DNA of 64,000 bases, taken from positions 83,547,123 to 83,611,122 of the forward strand of contig CM057825.1 in assembly GCA_030068075.1 (NCBI GenBank). The letters are read 5' to 3'. A model generated the notes under the pieces. It had not been told where the DNA came from. It saw nothing but the letters and a program-made list of their open reading frames with translations, and did not search any database. The position numbers and the translations under genes were made by a program. Within the stretch, counting starts at the first letter, position 1; every line of letters begins with the position of its first letter. The stretch comes from Paguma larvata. Its lineage: Eukaryota > Chordata > Mammalia > Carnivora > Viverridae. Of the stretch, positions 23,452 through 36,557 are shown piece after piece.

Positions 23452-26400
23452 CACCAACCACCCCCAGAGCAACTTTGTTTTAGAGATAAATGAAGTCAAG
23501 GCACTATTTCCAAAGTGCCTCTTAAGCTACCTGGATGGAGACAGAACATTCTGAGATGTGAGGATCCGCCTGACCCTGATTTTCTCCTGCTCGCCCATTA
23601 GCACGGATTAGCTTACTGTTCACATTGTCGCCTAGACACTAGGCAGAGAAAGCAAGTGGACTAAAACTGAAACAAGCCTTTGATGAGTACGGGAAGTGGG
23701 CTAGGGGTAGGGCACGGTGGGGCAATCGCATCAGGCATCAGGCCAGAATGACAGGCTCTGATGGACATACAGCGCCCAGATTTTCCAAACTGAAACTCAT
23801 GACACATAGCTTGACAAGTATGATTGTACTTATGGGAAAAACAGGACAGAATATTTACGACCCAGGGTTGCCCTGGAAAATCTAGAATATATAAACACCA
23901 CATCCATAAAGGCATTGAACGTGGGAAGGCTAACATAACCTACTTTGAATTCTGCAAGTGCTGGCCAGCACATGTGGAAGCAAGCTGAAGTCACCCTCGT
24001 CTCTATTTATTTCGATCACAAATGCATTACATATTTTTGACACATTTAGGATCTCTATTCCAAAGACTTGCCATAAGAATAGCAGGTGATATCTGAATGA
24101 AATAGATTTTTACAGTTGAGTAGAAAAGCGTGCATCATATCAGATTAGATTGTTAACCAAACTTGCCTGCCCGGCCCTCGTAGGGGGACTAAACTCACCC
24201 AGAGACGTCAGTGTCTCAGAAGAGAGGAAATATTCTCAGAAAGCCCCTGCATGCTTGCTCACAGCTTTCAGTTTAGGCTCCATGAGTTTTCAGAAAGAAA
24301 ATTCATCAATTCAAATTTGTGCCACTTTTTTTTCTTGCCTTACATCTATTTAATTACTTGCATGTGAGAGTCATTGTTTCTTATATGACACCCCCCCCCA
24401 AATACTTTAGTGAAAGCTTCTTGTAGAAAGAAAAACAAAGGTCAGCAACCTAATATCCCCAAGCAACCCTACAACAACAAACCGGGGAGGGAAAAAAGTG
24501 AAGAAATGCTCAGAACAGGGAAAAGATCTTCGTTTGTTTATTCTTTGGACAGTGAATAAAAGTTATGATTTTCCCAATAACTATAAATTGCTCATGTGTC
24601 CAACTTTTAGAGAATATATAAGGAGGCCTCATAAAAGATTACAAGAATTTTTCTGTGTGAGATAAGAAACTTTTTAAGGACAAGAAATGCATCAGTACAA
24701 TCCATTTTGTCATGACACACAGAAACTGGAAGTAGGAAAATGCCCGGGGGATTCTCTAATAAAAGGAAAGCTCCTCCCTTTCACATGAGGAAACTGAGGC
24801 ATGGCAGCATGTCCAAGGTTAGCTAGCTGTAACTGAGTCAAGGCAGAACCCCATCTCCTGCAGAGCTTATGGATGAGTTTATTCGTCTGTAAAATGAGGG
24901 TGCCGAACTCCGAGGTCAATGCCAACCATAACATCCTGCAAAGCTGTATTGATTGATTGCTTTGTAATCTACTTATTTGTATTTTGGCTCTTAAATAAAG
25001 GTAAGGCTGCCAGGTTTGACATATTTCTAGCCCTTAGAAAGCTGACCTGACAGTAAAGCCCTTCCAAAACATTTATAGAGACAATGTTCAGAACAATTTG
25101 CAGAATTTAATAAGGTGACACATTTTGAAGCATGGTGCAGTTAGTCACAGGCAGCCAACCTGAATGGATGCATGGGAGGGAGGTATTATTTTTTTTTAAT
25201 TTTCAAGATGTCACTGACAAGGGAGACATATGCCAAATGGTAACCTAGGCCTCTATTTAAAAAAAAATCCTTGAAAAAGGAGTGAAGAGCAATGAAGAGT
25301 GTGACACGAGAAGAATGAGAGAAACATCAAAATAGGATAGGATACCGGGAATGAGAAAATATATTGATCAAAATTATTTAAAGTCATCTGAGACCTCTTC
25401 TTTTCCACTTACACCTGGCCCCAAAGTACAGCCAGGCAGACGTTCCCCAACATTTAATAGCTTAGGATTAATCCAGGATAGATCCTCTTAAATCAGAGAA
25501 TATAAATTAGTATAAAGTCAGAGTATATTTTAAAAATCTTCTATACTAGTTATAATAGTTCTTGTATTATCTTGTATGGTATCTTTACCATAGACTCTTA
25601 CCAGTATTTCGTCAATCTCCAGGTAGAATTCACCCAGTAAAAGAAAAAATGACTATGTGGAATAAATATTGAATGAATGTTCAAATTGTGAAATGCAAGA
25701 GTAGCCAATTTACTACCAGGATCTAGAAAACGGTTTCATCAGATGTAGTATATTTTGCACTCATTAGAGGTAAGATGCTTTAAAACATAATAAGCCAGTG
25801 TACAGAACATTGTTTTTAAGGCTCACGGAGTACTTTTTCATAGTACACAGATTTAGTGGAATATCTAAATCCTCCGAAATCATGATTGGAAGCAATTGAA
25901 AACAAGAGTGCTAGGAAAAATCATTAAGCAGTCTGGTCGCCCGATTTCCTGACTGATCTCACAACTGTCAGGTTACCAGGTAAAACTTTTACATTGAGAG
26001 AAGTACCTACACTTTGCAATTAAGCCAACGTAGTTTTGAGCTCATGGCTTACAAGCTGGCTGTTCTTGGGCAGTTACTTCACTTCTCGGTGACTGTTTCA
26101 TTCTCTGAAATAATAAAAACATTCGAATCACTAGATTCCTAAAGTGATTAGATTAGGTGTCCAAAATTTAGCTGTCATGGTGTATGGCACCAGGAAGCAT
26201 CCAATACGTGGAGGTAGTCCCAGTGGTAGGAATAAGAGTAGTAATGGTCTTTCTCATGCTTTTTTCTCTTGTGGCACATTGTCATGAAATTAACACAGGT
26301 CTAGGATTCAGAGAGGGTTGGGTCTGAAGTCAAGCTCTATGCTCGGTCGGGTGACAAGAGATTGTCTCTAGCTTGTTTCTTTTTCTGTGAACTTAACACC

Positions 26401-26627
26401 TTGTTCTCACTATTCTTGTGAAAACTGAATAAGATAAGGCATGCTGGCGCTACACAGTGCCTGGCACAATGGTGGGGGGATCACACAGAACCGCTAGTTC
26501 CCAGCACTCCTGGTCCTCACAACTCACCCACCCCATGCCTTTATGCATTCGGTCACAAATATGTTCTGAGCCCAGGAAATACAAAAGGAATAAGATCGTC
26601 CATTCTGGTTTCAAGAAAGGGATAAAG

Positions 26628-26667
<40 letters not shown>

Positions 26668-26779
26668 TATAGGACGTGCTGACACATGATTTAAGGGAGT
26701 TATAAACCAATCTTGAGAGAACAAAAGAGAATAGAATAAAGTTTTCTTGAAAAGCCTTTACAAGATCTTAAAAAAACAG
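23452..26779. other. Non-coding DNA with MIR relics and a GA microsatellite
   Basis: MIR remnants: minus strand about 24,785-24,925 ('ATGAGGAAACTGAGGCATGG'); plus strand about 26,045-26,215 ('TGTTCTTGGGCAGTTACTTC'); plus strand about 26,300-26,470 ('CACAGTGCCTGGCACAATGG'). A (GA)n tract of about 16 units is at 26,632-26,664 and a 9-base C run at about 24,392. No exon or RNA gene seen. Confidence 0.6.
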
Positions 26780-26986
26780 GCCACTTATCACCCACTAGAA
26801 TGGCTACAACCAAAAAACAAACAAACAAACAAAACAAACAACACTGAGAAAAACAACAGAAAATAGCAAGTGCTTTTTCCACAGGGATGTGGAGAAATTG
26901 GAACCATTATACACTGCTCATGGGAATATAAAATTCTACAGCTGCTGCGGAAAACAGTTTAGTGGTTCCTCAAAAAGTACAACATA
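26780..26986 (+). mobile_element. L1 3' fragment, left of nested SINEs
   Basis: Late-ORF2 L1 text: 'TATCACCCACTAGAATGGCT', 'GGATGTGGAGAAATTGGAAC', 'AACAGTTTAGTGGTTCCTCA'. It stops at the junction with two SINEs and resumes at about 27,397. An (AAAC)n stretch at about 26,815-26,840 has grown inside it. Confidence 0.85.
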
Positions 26987-27134
26987 GGGGCGTCTGGGTG
27001 GCTCAGTCAGTTGAGCATCAGACTCTTGATTTCAGCTTGAGTCTTGGTCCCAGAGTCATGGGATTGAGCCTTGCATTAGGCTCTGTGCTGAGCCTGCTTG
27101 CGATTGTTTCTCTCAGCCTGTCTCCCCCATTCAT

Positions 27135-27168
<34 letters not shown>

Positions 27169-27182
27169 AAATAAAAAAAAAA
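26987..27182 (+). mobile_element. Carnivore tRNA-Lys SINE, first of a tandem pair inside L1
   Basis: Head 'GGGGCGTCTGGGTGGCTCAG', CT tract and the tail 'CTGTCAAATAAAAAAAAAAA'. It is followed within a few bases by a second SINE in the same orientation. Both interrupt the same L1. Confidence 0.92.
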
Positions 27183-27185
27183 ATA

Positions 27186-27396
27186 GGAGTTCCCAGGTGG
27201 CTCAGTCAGTGTAGCATCCAACTCTTGGTTTCGGCTCAGGTAGTAATCTTGCGGTTTGTGGGTTCAAGCCCTGCATCAGGCTCCACGCTGACACTGTGGA
27301 GCCTTCTTGGGATTCTCTCTCTCCCTCTCTCTCTCTCTGCACCCCCTCCCACTCTCTCTCTCTCTCAAAATAAATAAATAAACTTTTAAAAAATAA
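27186..27396 (+). mobile_element. Carnivore tRNA-Lys SINE, second of a tandem pair
   Basis: The head is altered ('GGAGTTCCCAGGTGGCTCAG'), the body is normal, and the tail is 'AAATAAATAAATAAACTTTT'. It appears to have integrated into the A-rich tail of the first SINE, the common way such tandems form. Sequence differences show the pair is not a recent duplication. Confidence 0.9.
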
Positions 27397-27989
27397 AAAT
27401 GAGTAAAATAAATTTTCAAAGTGCAATATACACTCAAGACCCAGCAATTTCATCCCTAGGTAAATATCCCCAAAGAATTGAAGGCAGATTTTTCAAACAG
27501 ATACTGGTAAATGAAAGTTCACAGCAGCACTATTCACAATCACCAAAATGTGGGAACAATCCAAGTGGAAAAATAAAAGGTGATATACCTACACAGCAGA
27601 GTACTATTCATCCATAGTAAGGAATGAAGTATTGATGCATGCTACAGCATGTAGGAACTTTGAAGCATTATGTTAAGCGAAAGAAGTCAGTTACACAAGA
27701 CTATGTATTATGTGATTCCATTTATATAAAATGTCTGGAATAGGAAAATCCCCAGAGACAGAAAGTAGATTAGTGGTCGATTTGGGTGAGGGAGATGGAG
27801 ACATCAAGGGAGGGGGTAAGATCTAAAGCGTATAGTGTTTCTTTTTGTGGAGACAAAACTATTCTAAAATTGATGCTGGTGATGGTTGTATGTATCTGTG
27901 ACTAGACTAAAACCACTGAATTGTAGGCTTAAAATGGATCAATTATAAGGTATGTGTATTATAGCTCTATCTGTTAAAAAAAAAAAAAA
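27397..27989 (+). mobile_element. L1 3' fragment, right of nested SINEs
   Basis: Resumes the L1 3' end: 'AAGACCCAGCAATTTCATCC', 'CCCCAAAGAATTGAAGGCAG', 'AAAATGGATCAATTATAAGG', ending in a 14-base poly-A with GAAAG. Together with 26,780-26,986 it forms one L1 copy. Confidence 0.88.
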
Positions 27990-30900
27990 GAAAGAGGAGG
28001 AAGCTAAAATAAAAATATGAAAACACACACGCACACACACACAACATCCTAGGGGTTTGGCTGGACTTCTGCTAGATCTAGTAGAGACAGCGACGTTGGT
28101 GACCACTCCAATGCTGGAGCTGAAAACAAAAACTAACACAAAACTAAGAGTCTGTCAGGCGCAGAGGGTAAGAATGGAACCATCGGTCCAAAGCCCAAGA
28201 CAGGGAATGGGGCTAGTGTCTTCTGCAACACCGAGAGGGCACGTGGGAGCCAGGACATGGGGAAAGGGGCCAGAGAACAAGGAGACATGCCGATCACTAC
28301 AGACGTGGAGGAGTTGCACACATCGGAGGCCTGGAAAGCAGGCTTCAGAGTGACCCTGCCATTCACTGGGCATGTGTGCAGGCAAGTTTGTGATCTCTCT
28401 TAAGCGTCCGTTTCCTGTAAAGTAGTAATAAACATAACGCTCACCTCACAAGATACTCGGAGAACTTAATGAACAAGATAGGTAAAGCATGTAGTCAGAG
28501 TCTGGCAAACAGTATGCAGTCAATAAGTGTTAGCTCCTTGCAACTGTGGGAAGCCAAGAGTTTAAAATGAGAAATTTCCAGTTATCAACAAAATGTTATA
28601 TCAGATGATGAAGGTTTCAAGCTTTTTGAACTTTTGAGTAATTTATACACATTATCACTAATTTAACTTCCCCTGATCCATCAAGAAATACACGTAGTTT
28701 TTTAAAAACCTCTAGAGAATTATGGTAAATGTCCCCTAGACTAATGATACTGATCTGGGCTCAGTAGCTCAAGCTTAGCCATAAAAATAACAAGTTCTTT
28801 TATGATGATATTCTAATTAAATACCCCAAACTTTATTCCAGGTATATGCAATCCAATATTGGCAGAGCTAATTCAACCAAGAACATTCTGGCCAGCAAAT
28901 AATAAATTCTCAGAAGCCAAAATTTCCATTTACACCTGTAAATAGAAAATTTAATTTAATGCAAATTGTTAAATAATAAGACCAGTGGGCAATGAACCAT
29001 ACTAAACACATCACATGAAATGGATCAGTCATGCAGCATGGTGACCAGGAAAGAAATCTGTGACACATTCCGTTCTGTAGCTAAAGGCTATGTGTTTATA
29101 CACGCACGCACATACACACACGTGCCCCGAACAAGGCACCACCACAGAGACATAGCACACACGTGAAAAATGTACAAATTGAGACTGAGTGGCTGGTCAC
29201 ATTCCTCTCTATTTAAAATCTTTTGGTCACCTTCCATGGGATCATCTAACCATGAAGAATGCTATTTTATACGATGCTTGGCAGAGCAGTTGTTAGGCAG
29301 AGGAATCCTATAAACAGTTTCGTTGAAGCTAAAAAATCATTAAGAAGTAGATTCGGGCATGCTCTTTAGTTAGACCTCCTCCTTGAGAAAGTTCAGAAGT
29401 CACTGTCCACACATTTATAAGAAGCAAAATACTTACAGAATCCCTTTAGGCGTGAGGCACATATGTCAGATTAACATCCCTTAATGTAGATAATTTCTTC
29501 CTCCCATAATCTGGACAATAGGATATAGCTCATGCTTCAGAGATTTTGGAGTTGTTCAAGGTGCTAGAGTCAGGGTGAATCTCACAGTGTATCCAGACAG
29601 CAAGGAACTTAGGGGAGAAAAGTTTGGAAAGAAATAGGTTTGACTTTTAAACATTTTCTAGCTCTCGTGCTCTCTCTCTCTTCTTAAATAAAACATCATG
29701 CATCTGAGCTTAGAAACAACTTAAAAGAAAAAAAACACACATGGATCGTCTTTCACCCTAGTCACCAAGGCGCTGACACCCTAACACGCGCTGTTATAAC
29801 AAGAGAGTAAAATCCTTAATGCTGACATAACACTTTGATTTTTGGGTTCCCAGAGTCTGAAGAGTATACAGACCAAAGCCAAACAAGTCTTAGTGGCAGA
29901 TTTTTTTCCCATATGTGTTTGTGAAGGACCTGTTTGCTAGAAGGTGAAGGATTTCACAGCAAGTGGGACTTTTGGGCTAAAACTAGAAAATGCCAGGGTG
30001 AGCCTGGACAATTTGGTCACCCAAGTATTTATCAATAAAAGACTAAAACTGACACTTAATCACATTTGATGTTACACACACATCAAATCAACACACGTAT
30101 ATTGAAATAATTTTAAAATCATGCCATTCAAAAATGAATGTTCAAAATATTCAGCTAAATGATATACTAATTGTTCATTAATTTTCCTCAGCATCCTTTT
30201 GTTATTTCTACTTTTGTGAACTCTTATCAAAACTTAAAGGAAATTTTCAGGTGTATTTTCCAATCAGAAGGACCCATGGTCAACCTAAGAATTTACCCCA
30301 AGCCCACTGGTCCCCAGTAATTAGGAAAATTTTGAAAAAAATGGGCTTTAATGTAAAATTGTTTCCATGCTGATTCGGAGAACTGATTCTACTTTTTGGA
30401 TAATTCAACTGAAATTTATGTTAGCTCGAAATATTAATATAATTAAGGAAGTAAAGTGTTATCTGGAATATGGTTTTAAGTCAATCAAAATAAAACACCA
30501 AATCCTTTTCTTTATTGTATCAGCTGAGCTTAGCATTTTCTTCTTGCTAAGAAATTTGTTAATGAAACCAATACAGTGAAAGAAAGTTTTTATATTTACC
30601 CGCCTTTGTCACTCTCCAGTTACATCCAAACATCTTTAAGAAAGATGAAAACACAGAGTAGCAAAATAATATTTGTTTCTTTCTAAATTCATTGTAGACA
30701 TATTTGATTTCTTCCAAATTTCCAATAGTATCTGCTATATTTCACTATTGAAATATTTAATGTAATTAACTAAGAAGTAGAGATAATATAAGACCACTTC
30801 ATCCAAAGATCTACCAGCATATGGAAAACACTGCAAATTACCAAATAAGTCCATTGAGTGAAACATAAAGTAAAAAATGAGTTTAAGAGACAGCTGGACA

Positions 30901-32135
30901 TGTTTATGTAGGCAAAGGGGTTGGAAGATATGCTGACAACACAGAGAGGTGTGTTGCAATAAACTTGAAGGAGACAGGCCATTGGGCCAACCATCCCTTT
31001 TCTATCCAGGAATTCCTTATGTTCTCATTAGTGTCTCACATCTGGACAGCTGCGTTATTAAAATCTGGCCCTAAACTCGAGTCAATGAAAGAGTTTGGTG
31101 TCTCAAATTCATTCTTCCTTTACATATTGAACACACACATACACACACGTGCGCACACACATTTCAACTCTTGTTCAAGGAAGCATTTCACGTCCAGATG
31201 TCAGACTCTCGTGACTCATGGCCAAGGAGAGAGAAGGGCTCTGTGAACAAGCTTGTTCTGATCATGTCCACCTCTGTCTGATACGAGTACATATTCATGG
31301 CACCTCACTTTCATAAATCCAACATTCTAAACAGTCGTTTGAATGAGCACCACCTTCAGTATAGAGTTAGGCCTCAAGCTTCCACGGCTCAATTTCTTGG
31401 GAAGAAAACATATTTTAAGGGTTAGAAGAAAAGGGCAGTTCTCTTCATTCCTTTATCTTTCCTCATCTTTTAAAATATGTGGTTAGGAAAGATTTTGTAC
31501 AGGACTGGTTAGAAGCCAAGAGTTTCGCTGACCCTTTTAGTCATTGCCATTTCACATTTCTTGCCTCAGGAAGTGGTTGAGCTTTTGGATGCATTCATAT
31601 TTTAATGCACATGATGTGGGCATAACCTGCATCTGAATATAAATACCAAGCACCTGCTTTAGTATTTTACGATTAACACACGCTTGGATCCCCACTGTGT
31701 CGTTTGCTCTAAATCATGGTCCCCTTAGGTTGGTGCTATTATCTTATGTTTCTACATGTGAAACTGAGGCCCAATGAAGGTAAGGGACTTGGCTAAAATC
31801 ACTTGCCCAAGTGGTAAGTGGCCGAGTTAAAGCATGTGCTATATAGATCCACCTTTAAAAAAAAAAGAAAAAAAAAAAAACACACACACACACACACATA
31901 CACATACATGCATGCACACACACACACACACATACACACACACCTGGGAACATAGATATATGAGTGAACTTACATTCAAACAGGAAATAAAGTACCATCT
32001 CTAATGTGAGTTTTAAAAAGATAAAGTTGAGCAAAAACATAAATCATAAAGCTTATATCTCTTAGGTTCATTGCTAAAGACTTAATCCCACATAGTAACA
32101 ACATAAGCATGTGTACTATTTCATTCCCACAAGTC
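27990..32135. other. Non-coding DNA with MIR relics and a CA microsatellite
   Basis: MIR relics: plus strand about 28,395-28,535 ('GAGTCTGGCAAACAGTATGC') and minus strand about 31,755-31,830 ('TGAAACTGAGGCCCAATGAA'). A (CA)n repeat with TA interruptions lies at 31,880-31,943 after a poly-A run. Small CA tracts occur at about 29,100 and 31,130. The 98-codon frame at 28,057-28,353 resembles nothing I know and lies against MIR sequence. Confidence 0.55.
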
Positions 32136-32152
32136 AAGAGTGAAGATACCTA

Positions 32153-32366
32153 GGGGTGCCTGGGTGGCTCAGTCGTTTAAAGGACCGATTCTTGGGACTC
32201 TCAGTTTCAGCTCAGGTCATGATCTTGGGGTTTTGTGAGTTCGACCCCCACATTGGGCTCTGTGCTGACAGAGCAGAGCTTGCTTGGGATTCTCTCCCTC
32301 CTTGCTCTCTGCCCTTCCCCCACTCACATCCCTCTCCTTCATTAAACATTAAAAAAAATTTTTTTA
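32153..32366 (+). mobile_element. Carnivore tRNA-Lys SINE
   Basis: Head 'GGGGTGCCTGGGTGGCTCAG' and tail 'ATTAAACATTAAAAAAAATT'. The 17-base target-site duplications AAGAGTGAAGATACCTA (32,136-32,152) and AAGAGTAAAGTTACCTA (32,367-32,383) now differ at two bases, suggesting an intermediate age. Confidence 0.93.
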
Positions 32367-34197
32367 AAGAGTAAAGTTACCTAAGGAAACAAAATTCATA
32401 CATTTTACTAATTAAAGACTTCTTTATAGTTTTGCTATCCTTTTTTCGCTGTTTTAGGTTACAAAAAAATGTAACCATTAGAGTGAATAATAAATGAACC
32501 AAAATACTGAATTATTTGTTTATATTTGTTTAAATTTCAAGCATCATATCTTTCGCAGCAAAAACCCAAGCACTACCTATGTTCTAATGAACTGACACCG
32601 AAAATAATATTATCTCCACGAAAGCCAAATCCATGGTCAGAACTGCTAATTGTTCTTGGTGTACACAGAAGTCTTATTCACTATTTGGGCATCACAGACA
32701 GTATCGGAATACAAACAAATAGGTGAGAGAGAAAGAGAAAGAAAGAGAGAGAGAGAGAGAGAGCAGCTGTGGTGGCAGGGTGAGGGCACTGAGGAAAGAG
32801 ACTGAGCCTGACACCTAAGGAGGACGGACACCCTAGAGCCGCATAGGGAGCAGCTCCCCCACACCCAATCCCGTCTGATTATTCACTCTAGCTGCTGTGG
32901 TGCCCATTTCACAATCTGGTTCTCTCCTGGAACAAGGGGCCTGGCCCGAACCCCAGTTTGAAGCTCCTCCCCTGATAATCTGTGTCGCCCTTACCAGTAG
33001 CCTTCTGCAGTCACCAGAGCCTCACCATGACACCCAGCCGCGGACTGGGGTCCTGCTTCCACTGAAACAGAACCCCCCAGAAAGTAGGGGGCACTGCCTC
33101 ATGCTTGGCAGGAAGAGCCGCTGTGCGCCAGAATGGGCCCTAGACCTGGAGGTCAGCCTCTCGTGCACTTCGTGCATCACGGCCCTCCAGCTGCTGTCGT
33201 TGGAACGTCGGCCTTCCTCCCTGAAGTTCTGACATTAGGCTTTCTCCTCTCTCCCTCCCAGCCTGCTCTGAGGTCCCAACGTGCCGTTAGCCCAGCCTGC
33301 AAGGGTTATAACGTGTCACAGGTGATTTAAACTAATTTCAGTGGTGGTTAATGGATTTCAAAGACCTGACCTTTTGTGCATTAGAAAGATCTACTCTTGC
33401 CTTCACTTGATTTCGTAGCTATCATTTGGCTGGATGGGCCTGCTGTCTATACTCCCAATAGCATTCATCACACACAACCTGTCTTTCCTGCCAGCCCGCA
33501 AAGATGAGGTCTGTATCCTTCTTCTCAGCATGGAGTCCAACACATAGTAGGGAATCGGTAAGCCTTTGCTGAATGAATAAATGTGTGATACAAGAGTGCA
33601 ATTGTCGAGCAGTTCATTTGTTTAAGAGATGAAGTGCACCATCACATATTTGAATTTATTAATTGATCAATAAGCCTGATGCATTAGCCAACATATTTAA
33701 ATTTTAACATATTTACGCATAACGTCATACTTTGAAAAACTGTTTAACCAATTTCTAGGGGTAGGTAGGAGGAAGATTAGAAATATCTTTGCATTCGGTT
33801 GCTGTTTCATTGCATATACAGAGTTTATTTTGTATTACTGGCCTTTCGAGAGTGAATTAAAACACAAATAATATGTTTTTATCTACCATCCTAACATGTG
33901 AAATTTTTCTCCCTTCAAAAGAGTATCTGCCAAATTTGCTTGATAGAATTCTAAGCAAACAGAAAGAAAAGACAGCACCTTACTGGAAGTAGCATTTTCA
34001 TTCAACGATGGAACTATAATAAGTACACCTTTTCTTGGGCTTCACATTTATTGGGGGAAAAAAATCCAGAAAATTGTAGGTAGAATATATTGAGATAGCC
34101 TCCTTGTGTTTACCTAAATCTAAGAATTTTGTGACTTCATGACAAAAAGGGAAATTATTTTTAAATGTTCAGTCTCTATATGATCCCAGCTGCCCCT

Positions 34198-34227
34198 ACT
34201 AAAATAAACTAAAATAAACTAAAATAA
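34198..34227. repeat. Three tandem copies of a 10-base unit
   Basis: Three exact copies of ACTAAAATAA in a row. Likely slippage; no function can be read from it. Confidence 0.9.
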
Positions 34228-35922
34228 TTTTCCAATTTTTTGTTCCCAAACCACTCTCTTAACCAACTGTTTATGACTTGGTGTCTTTACGTACTAGGAA
34301 CAACTGACAAACCAATTATGGAAGAGAAGAGAAGAAATTTCCTCAGGCTGTTCTAAAACCAACGCTCCCTTTCTAATGTGTACACGCATATGTACGTGTA
34401 CGTATCAGAAGTAATCAGAGTCACGGGACAGAGTTCAATTCCACTTTGATGCCACTCCCCTGTGACTCCGAGCCAGTCCCTTCAACACCCCTTTCCTCCT
34501 CTGTCACATAAGCGTGCTAAACTTTGCCCTTGGCCAGTTTCACAAAGATGATTCCATGTCTGGATTATACTTGGGACTTCCAAACTGGGTTTGATTATTT
34601 CGTCTTACTCCATCAAAATCTTAGTTTCCTGCTTTTCCAAATGGGGCATAATAATATCTGCCAACCTTGAAAGTTTATTGTAAGGATCAAGTGAAGATAA
34701 TGCATATGCAAAAGCTTCGAGATTTGAAAACGTTTTACATGTGAAAGTTATTTTTATTTGAATACTTTTGCAAATGCATGTCGAAACTAAATACAAGTCA
34801 TTCACAACTACAATGAGACCTTTCCGATTTGGGGGCCCCCAAACAGGAAGAGCAGGTAAGCTCAGTGCTCCTGTGGCCGAATGTGTGACCTGCAGAGCGT
34901 GCACGTGCTCACCGCTCTTTGTCCGGCAGCGGAAGCTAGCTCCTACCATGACATCTACATTCACTTCAAAAATTTTAAGTGTCCACCGTGTGCTAGATAC
35001 TTACTAGGAGTTGACGGCATGCCTTAGCTCAGACTGCTGTACAGAAGAGCATAGACTGCAAGGCATAAATAGACATTTAGTCCTCATGGCTCTGAAAGCT
35101 GGGAATTCTAAGGTCAAGGAGCCGGTGGATTCACTTCCTGGTGAGAACTGGCTTCCTAGCTTGTAGACAGCTACCCCTTTTTCCTGTGTGCATGAGGACA
35201 GCAAGTTCTCTGTGTCCTTCTTCTCACAAGGGCACTAATCCCACCACGGGCACCCTGCCCTCATGAGCCCATCTCAGCCTAATTCCTTCCCAAATGCCCC
35301 ACCTCCACATCCCATCTCATTGGGAATCAAGCCTTCAATAAATGAATTCTGGGACATAGAACATTCGGACCATACGAGAGTATGAAAATGAAACTGGCAG
35401 TGTCCCTGGCCTCAGAGAAGCCTCATTCTAGCTGAAAGAGGACATATAAGGGAAACACAGCAGTGCAGAGTGTTAAGTGCTGTGAGGACACACAAGAGCC
35501 AGCTTCAGACTTCCAGGAGGAGATGACATGTGAGCCGAGTTAAGGAATGAACACCGAAGTCAGCCAAATGAAGGGAAAGGAGAGAATATTCCCAGTAAAA
35601 AGCATAGGCACAAAGGCCCTAACCCTGAAAATAATATGGTTTGTTCAGGGGAAAAATACAAGCAAAAGTACAAAAGTATAAAGTGCCCTTTGAAGACTGA
35701 AAGGAGAGGAAAATGAAGAAGAGAACGTGTCCCCCCCAAGAGGGCCTCATGTGCGTGGCTAAAGAACCTGGGCTTTGTGGCATAAGCGTAAGGAACGCGG
35801 CAGTATTCAAACTGTGGGGACAGGCAGGCTTACCCTGGCCACGTTTCCTGGAGTCTCGATTTTACCCAAAACTATGGAAGAGGAACAAAGTTGAAATTGA
35901 AAGACTATCATTTCAAAACAAT

Positions 35923-35958
35923 ACTCATGAATATTTAAATACTCATGAATATTTAAAC
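35923..35958. repeat. 18-base tandem duplication
   Basis: ACTCATGAATATTTAAAT is followed directly by the same 18 bases with one change at the end (T to C). It makes a repeated Thr-His-Glu-Tyr-Leu-Asn in one frame, but the frame is not otherwise gene-like. Confidence 0.9.
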
Positions 35959-36325
35959 ACCCATCCTCAGGGGCAGGGGGCTATCTTTGGGGTTAGGTGA
36001 GTTTGAGAAATGCCACAATCATGTCATTAGGAATTGCTGACGGTTTTTAGGCTCAGTGGTGACATGCTCAGATGGATGTTGTAGATGAGTGACTCACACT
36101 GGTGATGGTGTGGAGAATAGATATGAGGGCGGAAAGACTGGAAACAGGAAAGTCAGTCGGGAGGTGGGCACAGCCTTCCAGGAAAGAGATGACGAGTACC
36201 TGAAATAGGGTAGGATATAAGTGTGGAGGATTCGCGGAATGTGAGCTCATTTCAGGAACTTGTGGAAGTAAGATCATTAGCATTTGCTGATTAAATATGG
36301 ATTTTTTTTTTAAGAAAGGAGTCAA

Positions 36326-36557
36326 GGGGCACCTGGGTGGCTTCGTAGGTTAAGCATTTGACTCTTGATTTTGGCTCAGGTCACAATCTCACAGTTCGTG
36401 GGTTTAAGCCCACATTGGGCTCTGTTGCTGACAGGGTGGAGCCTGTTTGGGATTCTCTCTCTCCTTCTCTCTCTCTCTCTCTCTGCCCCTCCCTCACTTG
36501 CATATTCTCTCTCCCCCTCTCTCAAAAATAAATAAACTTTAAAGAAATTAAAAAAAA
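36326..36557 (+). mobile_element. Carnivore tRNA-Lys SINE
   Basis: Head 'GGGGCACCTGGGTGGCTTCG', tRNA-like region 'GGCTCAGGTCACAATCTCAC', CT tract and the tail 'AAAAATAAATAAACTTTAAA'. Flanking duplications are short (AGTCAA), so their limits are unsure. Confidence 0.9.

Larger units (their letters stand above)
32384..36325. other. Non-coding DNA with old repeats
   Basis: Contains a (GA)n tract at about 32,727-32,762, a GC-richer stretch at 32,760-33,310 without an identifiable exon, an L2-type 3' end at about 33,480-33,590 ('TTTGCTGAATGAATAAATG'), a MIR on the plus strand at about 34,430-34,740, and an L2-like piece at about 35,395-35,520. A further old dispersed repeat at about 35,010-35,370 ('GGCACTAATCCCACCACGGG', 'CCCCACCTCCACATCCCATC') is one I recognise from other mammals but cannot name with certainty. 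Confidence 0.5.
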
